Part shown: positions 1 through 7,008 of the stretch, piece by piece
Layout of the letters: each line of letters begins with the position of its first letter
How positions within the stretch are numbered: the stretch's first letter is position 1
Assembly: GCA_015485375.1 (NCBI GenBank)
Contig: WFTU01000107.1
Coordinates: 1 to 18,806 of the forward strand
Source of the DNA: Paracoccaceae bacterium
Lineage (GTDB): Bacteria; Pseudomonadota; Alphaproteobacteria; Rhodobacterales; Rhodobacteraceae
Direction: 5' to 3'
Length of the DNA stretch: 18,806 bases
The notes under the pieces: generated by a model
Databases searched by the model: none
What the model was told of the DNA's origin: nothing
What the model saw: only the letters and a program-made list of their open reading frames with translations
Position numbers and translations under genes: made by a program

Positions 1-1
1 C

Positions 2-1474
2 TGTTGTGCAGGCTCGCGTCTGTTGTTGCACGAGCCGATTGCCGAAAAGTTTCTGGAGAAACTGGAAGCGCGGATGGCGAAGCTGCGGGTCGGCAATCCG
101 CTGGATAAATGTATCGACGTGGGCGCGATTGTGGACGAGAGCCAGCGCGACACGATTGCGGCGATGGTCGCCAAAGGCGTGGCCGAGGGCGCGCGGCTGA
201 TCCAGCCGGAGGTTTCCATGCCGAATGGCTGTTTCTTTGCCCCGACGCTGCTGGCCGATGTGGATACCGCCGCGACGGTGATGCAGGAGGAGATTTTCGG
301 CCCCGTGCTGGTGCAGACAACATTCCGCACGCCGGCCGAGGCGATTGCGCTGGCGAACAACACGAAATACGGGCTGGCGGCTTCGGTCTGGTCGGAGAAT
401 ATCAATCTGGCCTACGAGGTGGCGCCGAAAATCAAGGCGGGGGTTGTGTGGATCAACTGCACCAACCAGTTCGACGCGTCGGCCGGTTTTGGCGGCATGC
501 GCGAGAGCGGCTTCGGGCGGGAAGGCGGGCGCGAGGGGCTGTTTGAATATGTGAAACCCGCCTATCTGAAATCGCTGAAACCTTTTGTTAACAAACACCC
601 CGTAGCGTCGGGAGAGGTGCTGGAAGCGCCGGTCGATCGCACGGCGAAAATCTATGTCGGCGGCAAACAGGTGCGCCCCGACAGTGGTTACTCCACGCCG
701 GTTCTGACCCCGAAGGGCGCGCTGATTGCCCATGTGGGCGCGGGCAGCCGCAAGGATATCCGCAACGCGGTGGAAGCGGCGGCAAAGGCCACTGGCTGGG
801 CTGCGGCCTCGGGGCATAACCGCGCGCAGGTGATGTATTATGTGGCCGAAAACCTGTCGGCGCGGGCAGGGGAGTTTGCGGACCGGATTTCGCAGCAGAC
901 CGGCGCCAACAAGGGTCGCGCGATGGCCGAGGTCGAGGCCGCCGTGAACCGTCTGTTCACCTATGGCGCCTGGGCGGACAAGTTCGACGGCGCGGTGCAT
1001 AACGTGCCGATGCGCGGCGTGGCGATGGCGTTGAACGAGCCGGTTGGCGTGATGGGGATCATCTGTCCGGAGGAGGCGCCGCTGCTGGCGCTGGTCTCGC
1101 TGATCGCGCCTGCCATGGCCATGGGCAACCGCTGTGTGGTGGTGCCGAGTGAATCGCATCCGCTGAGTGCGACCGATTTCTATCAGGTGCTGGATACCTC
1201 GGATGTGCCGGGCGGCGTGGTCAATATCGTCACCGGTCCAAGCGATGATCTGGGCCGCGTGCTGGCGGATCATTACGAGGTCGATGCGGTCTGGCATTTC
1301 GGCTCGCATGAGGGGGCGCGTATGGTCGAGGCGGCCTCGGCGGCGAATTTGAAACGCACATGGGTGGCGAACGGGCTGGCGCGCGACTGGTTTGACCGCA
1401 CTCAGGGCGAGGGGCGCGAGTTTCTGCGGCAGGCAACCGAGGTCAAGAATGTCTGGACGCCTTACGGGGAGTAG
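2..1474 (+). CDS. ALDH16-like double-domain aldehyde dehydrogenase, 5'-truncated by window edge
   Basis: The reading frame is open from the window edge (490 residues visible) and stops with TAG. The first residues read CCAGSR, the end of the ALDH active-site motif (GQxCCAGSR in ALDH2). The first visible codon is therefore probably the catalytic cysteine, and the NAD-binding part and general-base Glu lie outside the window. EEIFGPVL and the WINCTNQFDAS-to-SGFGREGG stretch are standard C-terminal ALDH features. After a linker (KPFVNKHP) a second ALDH-like unit begins at about residue 210 with YVGGKQVRPDSG and PVGVMGIICPEEAP. It stops before any catalytic cysteine. One active plus one truncated ALDH unit is the ALDH16 architecture, known in bacteria such as Loktanella. 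The family oxidises aldehydes to acids with NAD(P)+; the substrate here is unknown. The second unit probably has a structural role (inference). Confidence 0.85.
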   Translation, partial: CCAGSRLLLHEPIAEKFLEKLEARMAKLRVGNPLDKCIDVGAIVDESQRDTIAAMVAKGVAEGARLIQPEVSMPNGCFFAPTLLADVDTAATVMQEEIFGPVLVQTTFRTPAEAIALANNTKYGLAASVWSENINLAYEVAPKIKAGVVWINCTNQFDASAGFGGMRESGFGREGGREGLFEYVKPAYLKSLKPFVNKHPVASGEVLEAPVDRTAKIYVGGKQVRPDSGYSTPVLTPKGALIAHVGAGSRKDIRNAVEAAAKATGWAAASGHNRAQVMYYVAENLSARAGEFADRISQQTGANKGRAMAEVEAAVNRLFTYGAWADKFDGAVHNVPMRGVAMALNEPVGVMGIICPEEAPLLALVSLIAPAMAMGNRCVVVPSESHPLSATDFYQVLDTSDVPGGVVNIVTGPSDDLGRVLADHYEVDAVWHFGSHEGARMVEAASAANLKRTWVANGLARDWFDRTQGEGREFLRQATEVKNVWTPYGE

Positions 1475-1479
1475 GCGAC

Positions 1480-1718
1480 GTGGCAGCAGCGCTGGAAATT
1501 CCGGACGGGATTGGCTCGCAAGCCCCCGAGGCGGTGTATCAGGCGTTCTATCCGGTGTGTCAGGATTCGGCTTTTGATGCCGCTGCGCTTTTGCGCCGGA
1601 TTGCGGATATCTACGGGGGTGGTGATGCGTCGCTCCGATCCTACTGCTTCCTGTTTTTCGGAGCGATGGTGCGGAATTCGGGGCGTTGCTGGACGGGCTG
1701 GCGCATAGTGTGGCGTAA
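1480..1718 (+). pseudogene. Small unrecognised gene, apparently frameshifted
   Basis: A GTG five bases after the ALDH stop opens a frame reading MAAALEIPDGIGSQAPEAV and then DAAALLRRIADIYGGGDAS. I do not recognise the product. From about 1655 this frame becomes unprotein-like (CWTGWRIVWRNLRTKKAAAA) and its own stop, at 1747-1749, lies inside a terminator hairpin. A different frame over 1659-1718 reads RSDGAEFGALLDGLAHSVA and stops with TAA at 1716-1718, just before the terminator. A single base lost near the five-T run at 1654-1658 would join the two into a protein of about 79 residues. It is either a real pseudogene, a sequencing slip in a homopolymer, or two unrelated frames. If the frame is taken as intact, the product is 89 residues ending at 1749. 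It probably shares a transcript with the ALDH gene. Confidence 0.4.
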
Positions 1719-1727
1719 TTTGCGCAC

Positions 1728-1762
1728 AAAAAAAGCGGCAGCTGCCTGAACAGCACCGTTTT
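1728..1762. terminator. Probable bidirectional rho-independent terminator
   Basis: Arms CGGCAGCTG (1736-1744) and CAGCACCG (1751-1758) enclose a six-base loop. An A-run lies on the left (1728-1734) and TTTT on the right (1759-1762). Read on the minus strand the stem is nearly perfect, with one G-T pair and one bulge, and is followed by seven T, so it would end leftward transcripts such as hemN readthrough. On the plus strand it has one internal mismatch and a weaker T tail, but sits just after the ALDH-side genes. Confidence 0.55.
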
Positions 1763-1861
1763 GGCGGAAAATCCTCGGGGAGGGCGGTTTGGCCCATGGT
1801 TTTGGCGGTCGGGGTCAACGAGCGCCTGAATGTCCGAGCGAGTCGGGTTATCACGCCAGAG

Positions 1862-1921
1862 GCCCGATCCTTGAGAGTGTTGCTGGCATTAGCCGGTTGA
1901 AAGCCGGCGCAACGATCGGGC
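1862..1921. repeat. Nested inverted repeats, possible structured RNA
   Basis: Three stems are nested: GCCCGATC (1862-1869) with GATCGGGC (1914-1921), GTTGC (1879-1883) with GCAAC (1909-1913), and GCCGG (1892-1896) with CCGGC (1904-1908). The right side, 1904-1921, is one unbroken 18-base arm, while the left partners are separated by 9- and 8-base bulges. A further hairpin, GTCGC/GCGAC, follows at 1935-1952. Either strand could fold this way. It may be a structured 3' UTR or small RNA of the hemN transcript, or a decayed dispersed repeat. Confidence 0.4.
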
Positions 1922-1990
1922 GGTTTAGTCATGTGTCGCGTAACGAAGCGACGGTTAAATCAGTTTACAAATCCCTGGCGCGATAAACCC

Positions 1991-2007
1991 GCGGGTTGAT
2001 GGCCCGC
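1991..2007. repeat. Short inverted repeat downstream of hemN
   Basis: GCGGG (1991-1995) pairs with CCCGC (2003-2007) across a seven-base loop. It lies about 50 bases beyond the hemN stop on the minus strand. There is no T-run in either direction, so it is not a classical terminator. Confidence 0.3.
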
Positions 2008-2056
2008 TCGCTCAGTGGGCAGGGTTATACAGGGGATTGGTTAATAAAAGGTTTAC

Positions 2057-3412
2057 CTAAATCGCCTGCGAGTGCTTTCCGGCGCTGGTGTGATAGGCGT
2101 CCAGACCGCAGGCGACGATACGGGCGAGGTGGAACCCCTCGGGCAGCAGGGTCAGGCGGTCGTTTTCCAGCGTGGTGAAATCCGCAAACTCGGCGTGGAT
2201 TTTTTTCAGGTCTTTCGACAGTTTTGCCGAAAAGTCCCCGAATTCGTTCTTCAGCTCCGGAATATCGACGTAGAAATCGCACATCAGCGTCTCGATGGCG
2301 CGGGAGCGGATTTTGTCGTCGAGCGACATGGCGATGCCGCGGGCGGCGGAGAACTTGCCGGCGTTGATCTCGGCCGAATAGGCGTTGGTCGTGGCGCGGT
2401 TCTGGGCGTAGCCCTGCGGGAAACGCGAGATCGAGGAGGCGCCGAGGCCGACGAGTGCGGTGCAGAGGTCGTCGGTATAGCCCTGGAAATTGCGGCGCAT
2501 GCGGCCCTCGGCCGCGGCAATGGCAAGGCTGTCGTCGGGTTTGGCGAAATGGTCGATGCCGAGGGCGACGTAGCCGGCGCCGGTCAGGGCCTCGGTGGCC
2601 TGGTTGAACAGCTCGAACCGTTCCAGCGGCAGGGGCAGGGCGTCTTCGGGGATCATTTTCTGGCGCTTGGCCATCCAGGGGACATGGGCGTAGCCGAACA
2701 GGGCGACACGGTCGGGGTTCAGCTCGATCACCTGATCGACGGTTTTGCCGAGCGATTCAGATGTCTGGAACGGCAGGCCGTAGACGATATCGAGGTTGAT
2801 GGAGTCGACGCCGCGGGCGCGCAGGCCGTCGACAATCCCCTTGGTGGTCTCGTAGCTTTGCAGGCGACCGATGGATTTCTGCACACGCTCGTCGAAATCC
2901 TGCACGCCGATACTGGCGCGGTTCATGCCGTTGCGGGCCAGCGCGTCGAGTTTGTCGTCGTTGACGGCGGCGGGGTCGATCTCGACCGAGAATTCCCAGT
3001 CGTCGTCGATCGGCGCGAGGGTGCGCAGGGCCTCCATCAGCGAATCAATGTGGTCCGGCTGCAGGATCGTTGGCGAGCCGCCGCCCCAGTGCATGCGTGC
3101 GATGGTCACGCCCTCGGGGATGGTTTCCGCGAGTTTGGCGATCTCGATTTTCAGAACGTCGAGGTAGGCCTCCACCGGCGTCAGGGATTTGACTCCCTGG
3201 GTACGGCAGGCGCAGAACCAGCAAAGACGCTCGCAGAACGGAATATGGACGTAAATCGACAGTTTTCCGCCCTCGGGCAGGGTTTTCACCCAGTTTTCGA
3301 AGGTTTCGCTGCCGATGCCGTCGTGAAATTGCGGCGCGGTGGGGTAGCTGGTATAGCGCGGCACATTCCGTGTGAAAAGTCCGGCGGCGGTGAGTTTGTC
3401 GATGTTGTCCAT
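2057..3412 (-). CDS. hemN: Oxygen-independent coproporphyrinogen III dehydrogenase HemN
   Basis: A radical-SAM enzyme that converts coproporphyrinogen III to protoporphyrinogen IX without oxygen, a step of heme synthesis in the cytoplasm. From the chosen ATG (451 residues) the sequence shows RYTSYPTA at 19-26 and YVHIPFC followed by the CxxxCxxCxC cluster motif (C60, C64, C67, C69), with the same cysteine spacing as E. coli HemN. HWGGGSPT at 108-115 is the SAM-binding glycine motif. RRNFQGYT at 306-313 separates true HemN from the HemW heme chaperone. The frame can be extended to a TTG at 3421, but that codon would lie inside the predicted -10 box. The ATG at 3412 also gives the usual N-terminus (MDNIDKLTAAGLF). 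The gene is divergent from fnrL and shares its FNR box, so FnrL very likely activates it at low oxygen. Confidence 0.95.
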   Translation of the reverse strand: MDNIDKLTAAGLFTRNVPRYTSYPTAPQFHDGIGSETFENWVKTLPEGGKLSIYVHIPFCERLCWFCACRTQGVKSLTPVEAYLDVLKIEIAKLAETIPEGVTIARMHWGGGSPTILQPDHIDSLMEALRTLAPIDDDWEFSVEIDPAAVNDDKLDALARNGMNRASIGVQDFDERVQKSIGRLQSYETTKGIVDGLRARGVDSINLDIVYGLPFQTSESLGKTVDQVIELNPDRVALFGYAHVPWMAKRQKMIPEDALPLPLERFELFNQATEALTGAGYVALGIDHFAKPDDSLAIAAAEGRMRRNFQGYTDDLCTALVGLGASSISRFPQGYAQNRATTNAYSAEINAGKFSAARGIAMSLDDKIRSRAIETLMCDFYVDIPELKNEFGDFSAKLSKDLKKIHAEFADFTTLENDRLTLLPEGFHLARIVACGLDAYHTSAGKHSQAI

Positions 3413-3419
3413 GGACGGC

Positions 3420-3425
3420 AAATAG
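3420..3425 (-). promoter_or_regulatory. Predicted -10 element of the hemN promoter
   Basis: On the minus strand CTATTT spans 3425-3420. Its first base is 29.5 bases from the centre of the FNR box (3454.5), the spacing of a class II FNR-activated promoter with the activator at -41.5. The start site would fall at about 3413, one base before the hemN ATG. No Shine-Dalgarno sequence precedes the ATG, so the message may be leaderless. Confidence 0.45.
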
Positions 3426-3447
3426 CCACACGGGTCTTGAACGCGCC

Positions 3448-3461
3448 TTGATCGAGATCAA
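3448..3461. promoter_or_regulatory. Perfect FNR/FnrL box between hemN and fnrL
   Basis: The sequence TTGATcgagATCAA matches the FNR consensus TTGAT-N4-ATCAA in all ten positions. It lies 35 bases from the hemN ATG and 42 bases from the fnrL ATG. For hemN it is placed to activate. For fnrL it indicates autoregulation, with direction uncertain because no clear -10 stands at class II spacing on that side. Confidence 0.9.
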
Positions 3462-3490
3462 TGTTTAAATTACAAGAGAATAACAACGTC

Positions 3491-3495
3491 AGGAG
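3491..3495 (+). promoter_or_regulatory. Ribosome binding site of fnrL
   Basis: AGGAG ends eight bases before the ATG at 3504. It fixes the start of fnrL and contrasts with the divergent hemN, which has no such site. Confidence 0.7.
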
Positions 3496-3503
3496 ACGAC
3501 CGT

Positions 3504-4253
3504 ATGTTGCAGGCCCCCGTTATTATGCAGGACCACGAACGGTGCGCGGATTGCCCCATCCGGCACCGTGCGGTCTGCGCCTATTGCGAGCCGCCGGAGC
3601 TGGTGAAGCTTGATGCGATCAAGTCCTATAAAACCTACAAGGCGGGCGAGACGATCGCCTGGGCCGGTGAGCCGATGGATGTTATCGGGTCGGTGGTGAG
3701 CGGTGTGGCGACGCTGTCGCGCACGCTGGCGGACGGGCGCCGCCAGATGGTTGGCCTGCTGTTGCCGTCGGATTTCATCGGGCGGCCCGGGCGGCCGACG
3801 GTGTCCTTTGATGTGGTGGCGGCGAACGAGGTGCGGATATGCCGGTTCAAAACCAGTGAATTCGAGGCGCTGGTTTCCAAAACCCCTGCGCTGGAGCGGC
3901 GGTTGCTGGAAATGACGCTGGACGATCTGGACGCGGCGCGGGACTGGATGCTCCTGCTGGGGCGCAAGACCGCGCGCGAGAAGATCGCGAGCCTGCTGGC
4001 GATTCTGGCGCGGCGCGATGCCAATCTGACACAACAGACCGTGGCCGACGGGTTGATCTTTTCCCTGCCGCTGACGCGCGAGGCGATGGCAGACTATCTG
4101 GGGCTGACGATCGAGACGGTCTCCCGCCAGATTTCGGCGCTGAAAAAGGCCGGTGTGATTGTGCTGGAAGATTCGCGCCACATCCGTGTTCCGGACTTTG
4201 TTGCGCTTCTGGACGAGTCCGGTGACGATTCCGATGGCGGCATGGTGTCCTAG
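3504..4253 (+). CDS. fnrL: FnrL, oxygen-sensing Crp/Fnr-family transcription regulator
   Basis: A cytoplasmic regulator of 249 residues. In this family an oxygen-labile [4Fe-4S] cluster drives dimerisation and DNA binding when oxygen is low. The N-terminus has C14, C17, C25 and C28 (CADC and CAYC). C113 (RICRF) in the middle fits the internal fourth ligand of FNR. A cyclic-nucleotide-binding-like beta roll spans about 45-125, a long dimer helix about 125-170, and a winged helix-turn-helix about 175-230. The recognition helix ETVSR (E204, S207, R208) carries the Glu, Ser and Arg that read TTGAT in FNR. This agrees with the TTGAT-type sites found beside neighbouring genes. The ATG has a good ribosome site. 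It is divergent from hemN and upstream of ccoN, the order known around fnrL in Rhodobacter. Confidence 0.95.
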   Translation: MLQAPVIMQDHERCADCPIRHRAVCAYCEPPELVKLDAIKSYKTYKAGETIAWAGEPMDVIGSVVSGVATLSRTLADGRRQMVGLLLPSDFIGRPGRPTVSFDVVAANEVRICRFKTSEFEALVSKTPALERRLLEMTLDDLDAARDWMLLLGRKTAREKIASLLAILARRDANLTQQTVADGLIFSLPLTREAMADYLGLTIETVSRQISALKKAGVIVLEDSRHIRVPDFVALLDESGDDSDGGMVS

Positions 4254-4303
4254 TTCGCCGTTTTTCGGGTGATTCTCAAATTTTCGTGTTTCCATTATTT
4301 TCT

Positions 4304-4345
4304 GGTATGCTATGCGGTGCGCGCGCTGCGGCATTTGCGCATACC
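4304..4345. repeat. Imperfect hairpin between fnrL and ccoN
   Basis: GGTATGC (4304-4310) pairs with GCATACC (4339-4345), and an inner ATGC (4312-4315) pairs with GCAT (4331-4334), around a GC-alternating core. A five-T run follows at 4352-4356. It may end the fnrL transcript, but the T-run is offset by six bases, so this is a weak terminator call. Confidence 0.35.
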
Positions 4346-4398
4346 TCGACGTTTTTCCAGGTATTTAACGGCAGTCGGTTGTGATTAATCGGGCTAAA

Positions 4399-4412
4399 TT
4401 GATCTAGGTCAA
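4399..4412. promoter_or_regulatory. FNR/FnrL box upstream of ccoN
   Basis: TTGATctagGTCAA matches the FNR consensus with one mismatch in the right half. It ends 89 bases before the ccoN ATG. FNR-type activation of ccoNOQP is well established in related bacteria. I see no convincing -10 at exactly class II spacing; CACAAT at 4443-4448 is a weak candidate. Confidence 0.75.
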
Positions 4413-4501
4413 AGTCCCTTTCCGTCTTCCGTCGCAAAACCGCACAATAACGTGATGACGGGTGTGGTGCGTCCGCGCCCCTCCAAAAGGAAGAGGGAAC
4501 C

Positions 4502-6100
4502 ATGTGGAATGGTATTAAGGTAATCGTGCTGGGGCTTGTTGTCCTCGGTGCAGCGATGGCCGCAAATTACGGGAAGGATCTGGCTTATCAGGTCTCGGCC
4601 GTTATTGTCGCCGCAGCCGCGGCTTGGGCATTTTTGTATTCGATCGGCCAGATGGGCAACAAACGCAAGCCGCCGGAAACCGGATATATGGACGGCGTGG
4701 TTCGTGCGGGCGTTATCGCGACGGTGCTCTGGGGAATCGTCGGGTTTTCCGTCGGTGTCTGGATCGCTTTCGAGCTGGCCTTTCCGGAAATCAATTATGG
4801 CGAGATATTCGGGCCTTACCTGAACTTCGGCCGTATCCGCCCGCTGCATACCTCTGCGGTGATTTTTGCCTTTGGCGGTAACGCGCTGATTTCCACCTCT
4901 TTCTATGTGGTGCAGCGTACGACAGCCGCGCGCCTGTTCGGTGGCGGCCTCGCATGGTTTGTCTTCTGGGGCTACCAGCTGTTCATCGTTCTGGCGGCGA
5001 CCGGCTATGTGCTCGGGTCGACGCAGAGCCGCGAGTATGCGGAGCCGGAATGGTTCGTCGATATCTGGCTGACCATCGTCTGGGTTGCCTATCTGGTGGT
5101 TTTCCTCGGCACGATCTTCAAGCGCAAGGAGCCGCATATCTATGTGGCCAACTGGTTCTATCTTGCCTTCATCGTGACCATTGCCATGTTGCACGTTATC
5201 AACAATCTGGCGATGCCGGTGTCTTTCCTCGGCTCCAAGTCCTATTCGCTGTTCGCAGGGGTGCAGGATGCGCTCACGCAGTGGTGGTACGGCCATAACG
5301 CGGTTGGCTTCTTCCTGACCGCCGGTTTCCTGGGCATGATGTATTACTTCGTGCCGAAGCAGGCGAACCGTCCGGTGTATTCCTACAAACTGTCGATCAT
5401 CCACTTCTGGGCCCTGATCTTCCTGTATATCTGGGCCGGTCCGCACCACCTGCACTACACGGCGCTGCCCGACTGGGCGCAGACGCTGGGTATGGTGATG
5501 TCCGTGATCCTGTGGATGCCGTCCTGGGGTGGCATGATCAACGGTCTGATGACGCTTTCGGGCGCATGGGACAAGCTGCGGACCGATCCGGTTCTGCGTA
5601 TGATGGCGGTTTCCATCGGCTTTTACGGCATGTCGACCTTCGAGGGTCCGATGATGGCGATCAAGGCTGTGAACTCCCTGTCGCATTACACCGACTGGAC
5701 CATTGGCCACGTGCACTCCGGTGCGCTCGGCTGGAACGGTATGATTACCTTTGGCGCGCTCTACTTCCTGACGCCGCGTCTGTGGAACCGTGCAGGTCTG
5801 TACAGCACGAAACTGGTAAGCTGGCACTTCTGGCTGGCAACGATCGGTATCGTTCTTTACGCCTCTGCCATGTGGGTCTCGGGTATCATGGAAGGCTTGA
5901 TGTGGCGTGAAGTCGACGCGCAGGGCTTCCTTGTGAACTCCTTTGCCGACACGGTGGCTGCGAAGTTCCCGATGTATGTGGTGCGCGGCACCGGTGGTAT
6001 CATGTACCTGACCGGCGCTATAATCATGGCATACAATCTTCGAATGACGATGCTTGGTCGCGGCGCTGCCGTAACCAACGCCGCAGTTCCTGCTGAGTGA
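4502..6100 (+). CDS. ccoN: cbb3-type cytochrome c oxidase subunit I (CcoN)
   Basis: The catalytic membrane subunit (532 residues) of the high-affinity cbb3 oxidase, which reduces oxygen to water and pumps protons. Expected metal ligands are visible: H116 (RPLHTSA) and H405 for low-spin heme b, H403 for heme b3 (GHVHSG), and H265 (WYGHNA) with H315-H316 (GPHHLHY) for CuB. Y309, six residues before H315, is at the position of the helix VII tyrosine cross-linked to a CuB histidine in cbb3 oxidases. Many hydrophobic helices span the protein, including two at the N-terminus before about residue 50. A purine-rich ribosome site (GGAAGAGGG) precedes the ATG. It is first in ccoNOQP, with ccoO 10 bases downstream, and the FNR box upstream implies induction at low oxygen. 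Confidence 0.97.
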   Translation: MWNGIKVIVLGLVVLGAAMAANYGKDLAYQVSAVIVAAAAAWAFLYSIGQMGNKRKPPETGYMDGVVRAGVIATVLWGIVGFSVGVWIAFELAFPEINYGEIFGPYLNFGRIRPLHTSAVIFAFGGNALISTSFYVVQRTTAARLFGGGLAWFVFWGYQLFIVLAATGYVLGSTQSREYAEPEWFVDIWLTIVWVAYLVVFLGTIFKRKEPHIYVANWFYLAFIVTIAMLHVINNLAMPVSFLGSKSYSLFAGVQDALTQWWYGHNAVGFFLTAGFLGMMYYFVPKQANRPVYSYKLSIIHFWALIFLYIWAGPHHLHYTALPDWAQTLGMVMSVILWMPSWGGMINGLMTLSGAWDKLRTDPVLRMMAVSIGFYGMSTFEGPMMAIKAVNSLSHYTDWTIGHVHSGALGWNGMITFGALYFLTPRLWNRAGLYSTKLVSWHFWLATIGIVLYASAMWVSGIMEGLMWREVDAQGFLVNSFADTVAAKFPMYVVRGTGGIMYLTGAIIMAYNLRMTMLGRGAAVTNAAVPAE

Positions 6101-6110
6101 GGGTCGGAAA

Positions 6111-6836
6111 ATGGGTATTCTTGATAAACACAAGATAATCGAAAAGAACGCCACCCTGTTGCTGGTTCTCAGCTTCCTGGTGGTGACCATCGGCGGCCTC
6201 GTCGAGATTGTTCCGCTCTTCTATCTGGAAGGCACGATCGAGAAGGTTGAAGGGGTGCGCCCCTACAGCCCGCTGGAGCTGGCCGGGCGCGACGTTTACA
6301 TCCGCGAGGGATGCTACGTCTGCCACAGCCAGATGATCCGGCCGTTGCGCGACGAGGTGGAGCGCTACGGGCATTATTCACTGGCGGCGGAGTCGATGTA
6401 TGACCATCCGTTCCAGTGGGGCTCCAAACGCACCGGGCCGGATCTGGCCCGTGTGGGTGGCCGGTATTCCGATGCATGGCATGTGGCCCACCTGAGCAAG
6501 CCGCAGGATGTGGTTCCGGTGTCGATCATGCCGTCCTACCGTTTCCTGCTCGATCGCAAGCTCGACGGGAAAACGGTTGTGGACAACATGATCGCCAACC
6601 GTCGTGTCGGGGTTCCCTACACCGACGAGATGATCGAGAACGCCCGTGCCGATTTCCTGGCACAGGCCGATCCGGATGCGGATTGGGACGGGCTGCTTGC
6701 CCGCTATCCCAAGGCGCAGACGCGTAACTTCGACGGTCAGCCCGAGCTGACCGAGATGGATGCGCTGATTGCGTATCTGCAGATGCTCGGCACGCTGGTC
6801 GATTTCTCGACCTTCCAGCCTGCTGCAAGCCGATAG
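6111..6836 (+). CDS. ccoO: cbb3 oxidase subunit II, membrane-anchored monoheme cytochrome c (CcoO)
   Basis: A 241-residue cytochrome c subunit that passes electrons towards the CcoN heme centre. One N-terminal membrane anchor lies at about 14-38, so the heme domain faces the periplasm. The single heme-binding motif is CYVCH (C68, C71, H72). M140 in SIMPSY is the expected axial methionine. EGCYVCHSQMIRP and FQWGSKRTGPDL are typical CcoO sequences and the length is normal. The ccoN stop is 10 bases upstream. The ccoO stop codon overlaps the ccoQ ribosome site, consistent with coupled translation in one operon. Confidence 0.97.
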   Translation: MGILDKHKIIEKNATLLLVLSFLVVTIGGLVEIVPLFYLEGTIEKVEGVRPYSPLELAGRDVYIREGCYVCHSQMIRPLRDEVERYGHYSLAAESMYDHPFQWGSKRTGPDLARVGGRYSDAWHVAHLSKPQDVVPVSIMPSYRFLLDRKLDGKTVVDNMIANRRVGVPYTDEMIENARADFLAQADPDADWDGLLARYPKAQTRNFDGQPELTEMDALIAYLQMLGTLVDFSTFQPAASR

Positions 6837-6846
6837 GAGGAAGATA

Positions 6847-7005
6847 ATGTATACTCTTCTGAGACAACTTGCCGATAGCTGGGCCTTGCTGGCGCTGTTC
6901 CTGATCTTCATCGGGGTTATCATCTGGGCTTTCCGTCCGGGAACCAAGGAACTGTATAAAAACATCGCGGATACCCCGTTCCGCAACGACGAGTTCAAGG
7001 AATAG
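6847..7005 (+). CDS. ccoQ: cbb3 oxidase small subunit CcoQ
   Basis: A 52-residue single-span membrane protein that begins MYTLLRQLADSW. It has one hydrophobic helix at about 12-28 and a charged C-terminus (FRPGTKELYKN, then NDEFKE). In other bacteria CcoQ stabilises the cbb3 complex. A longer in-frame start exists at 6769, inside ccoO. The ATG at 6847 is chosen because AGGAGG at 6835-6840 lies six bases upstream and the resulting N-terminus and length match the family. It sits between ccoO and ccoP, as in the standard operon. Confidence 0.93.
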   Translation: MYTLLRQLADSWALLALFLIFIGVIIWAFRPGTKELYKNIADTPFRNDEFKE

Positions 7006-7008
7006 AAA

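Larger units (their letters stand above)
1719..2056. other. Gene-free region between convergent transcripts
   Basis: This stretch lies between the 3' ends of the ALDH-side genes and hemN. Short frames exist on both strands (65 residues at 1789-1986 on plus; a 156-residue frame at 1462-1932 on minus). None has a recognisable domain, a good ribosome site or convincing composition. The minus frame also runs back through the terminator and the ALDH 3' end. The region holds the terminator at its left end and several inverted repeats between 1862 and 2007, listed separately. I see no other feature. Confidence 0.5.

Noticed and set aside
1462..1932. A 156-residue minus-strand open frame in the region left of hemN
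   Set aside because: It crosses the terminator hairpin and the ALDH 3' end, is rich in R, P and S, and has no domain. I could not tell whether part of it belongs to a dispersed repeat.
2072..3451. A 459-residue plus-strand open frame opposite hemN
   Set aside because: It is the antisense shadow of hemN in GC-rich DNA. HemN has all family motifs, while the shadow shows only low-complexity G/A/V/D-rich sequence.
4379..4392. A second FNR-like site before ccoN (TTGTGATTAATCGG)
   Set aside because: Too many mismatches to the consensus to list as a site beside the better box at 4399-4412.
4409..6190. A 593-residue minus-strand open frame opposite ccoN
   Set aside because: It is rich in H, R, Q and P, as expected of the complement of a membrane-protein gene, has no domain, and covers the ccoN regulatory region.
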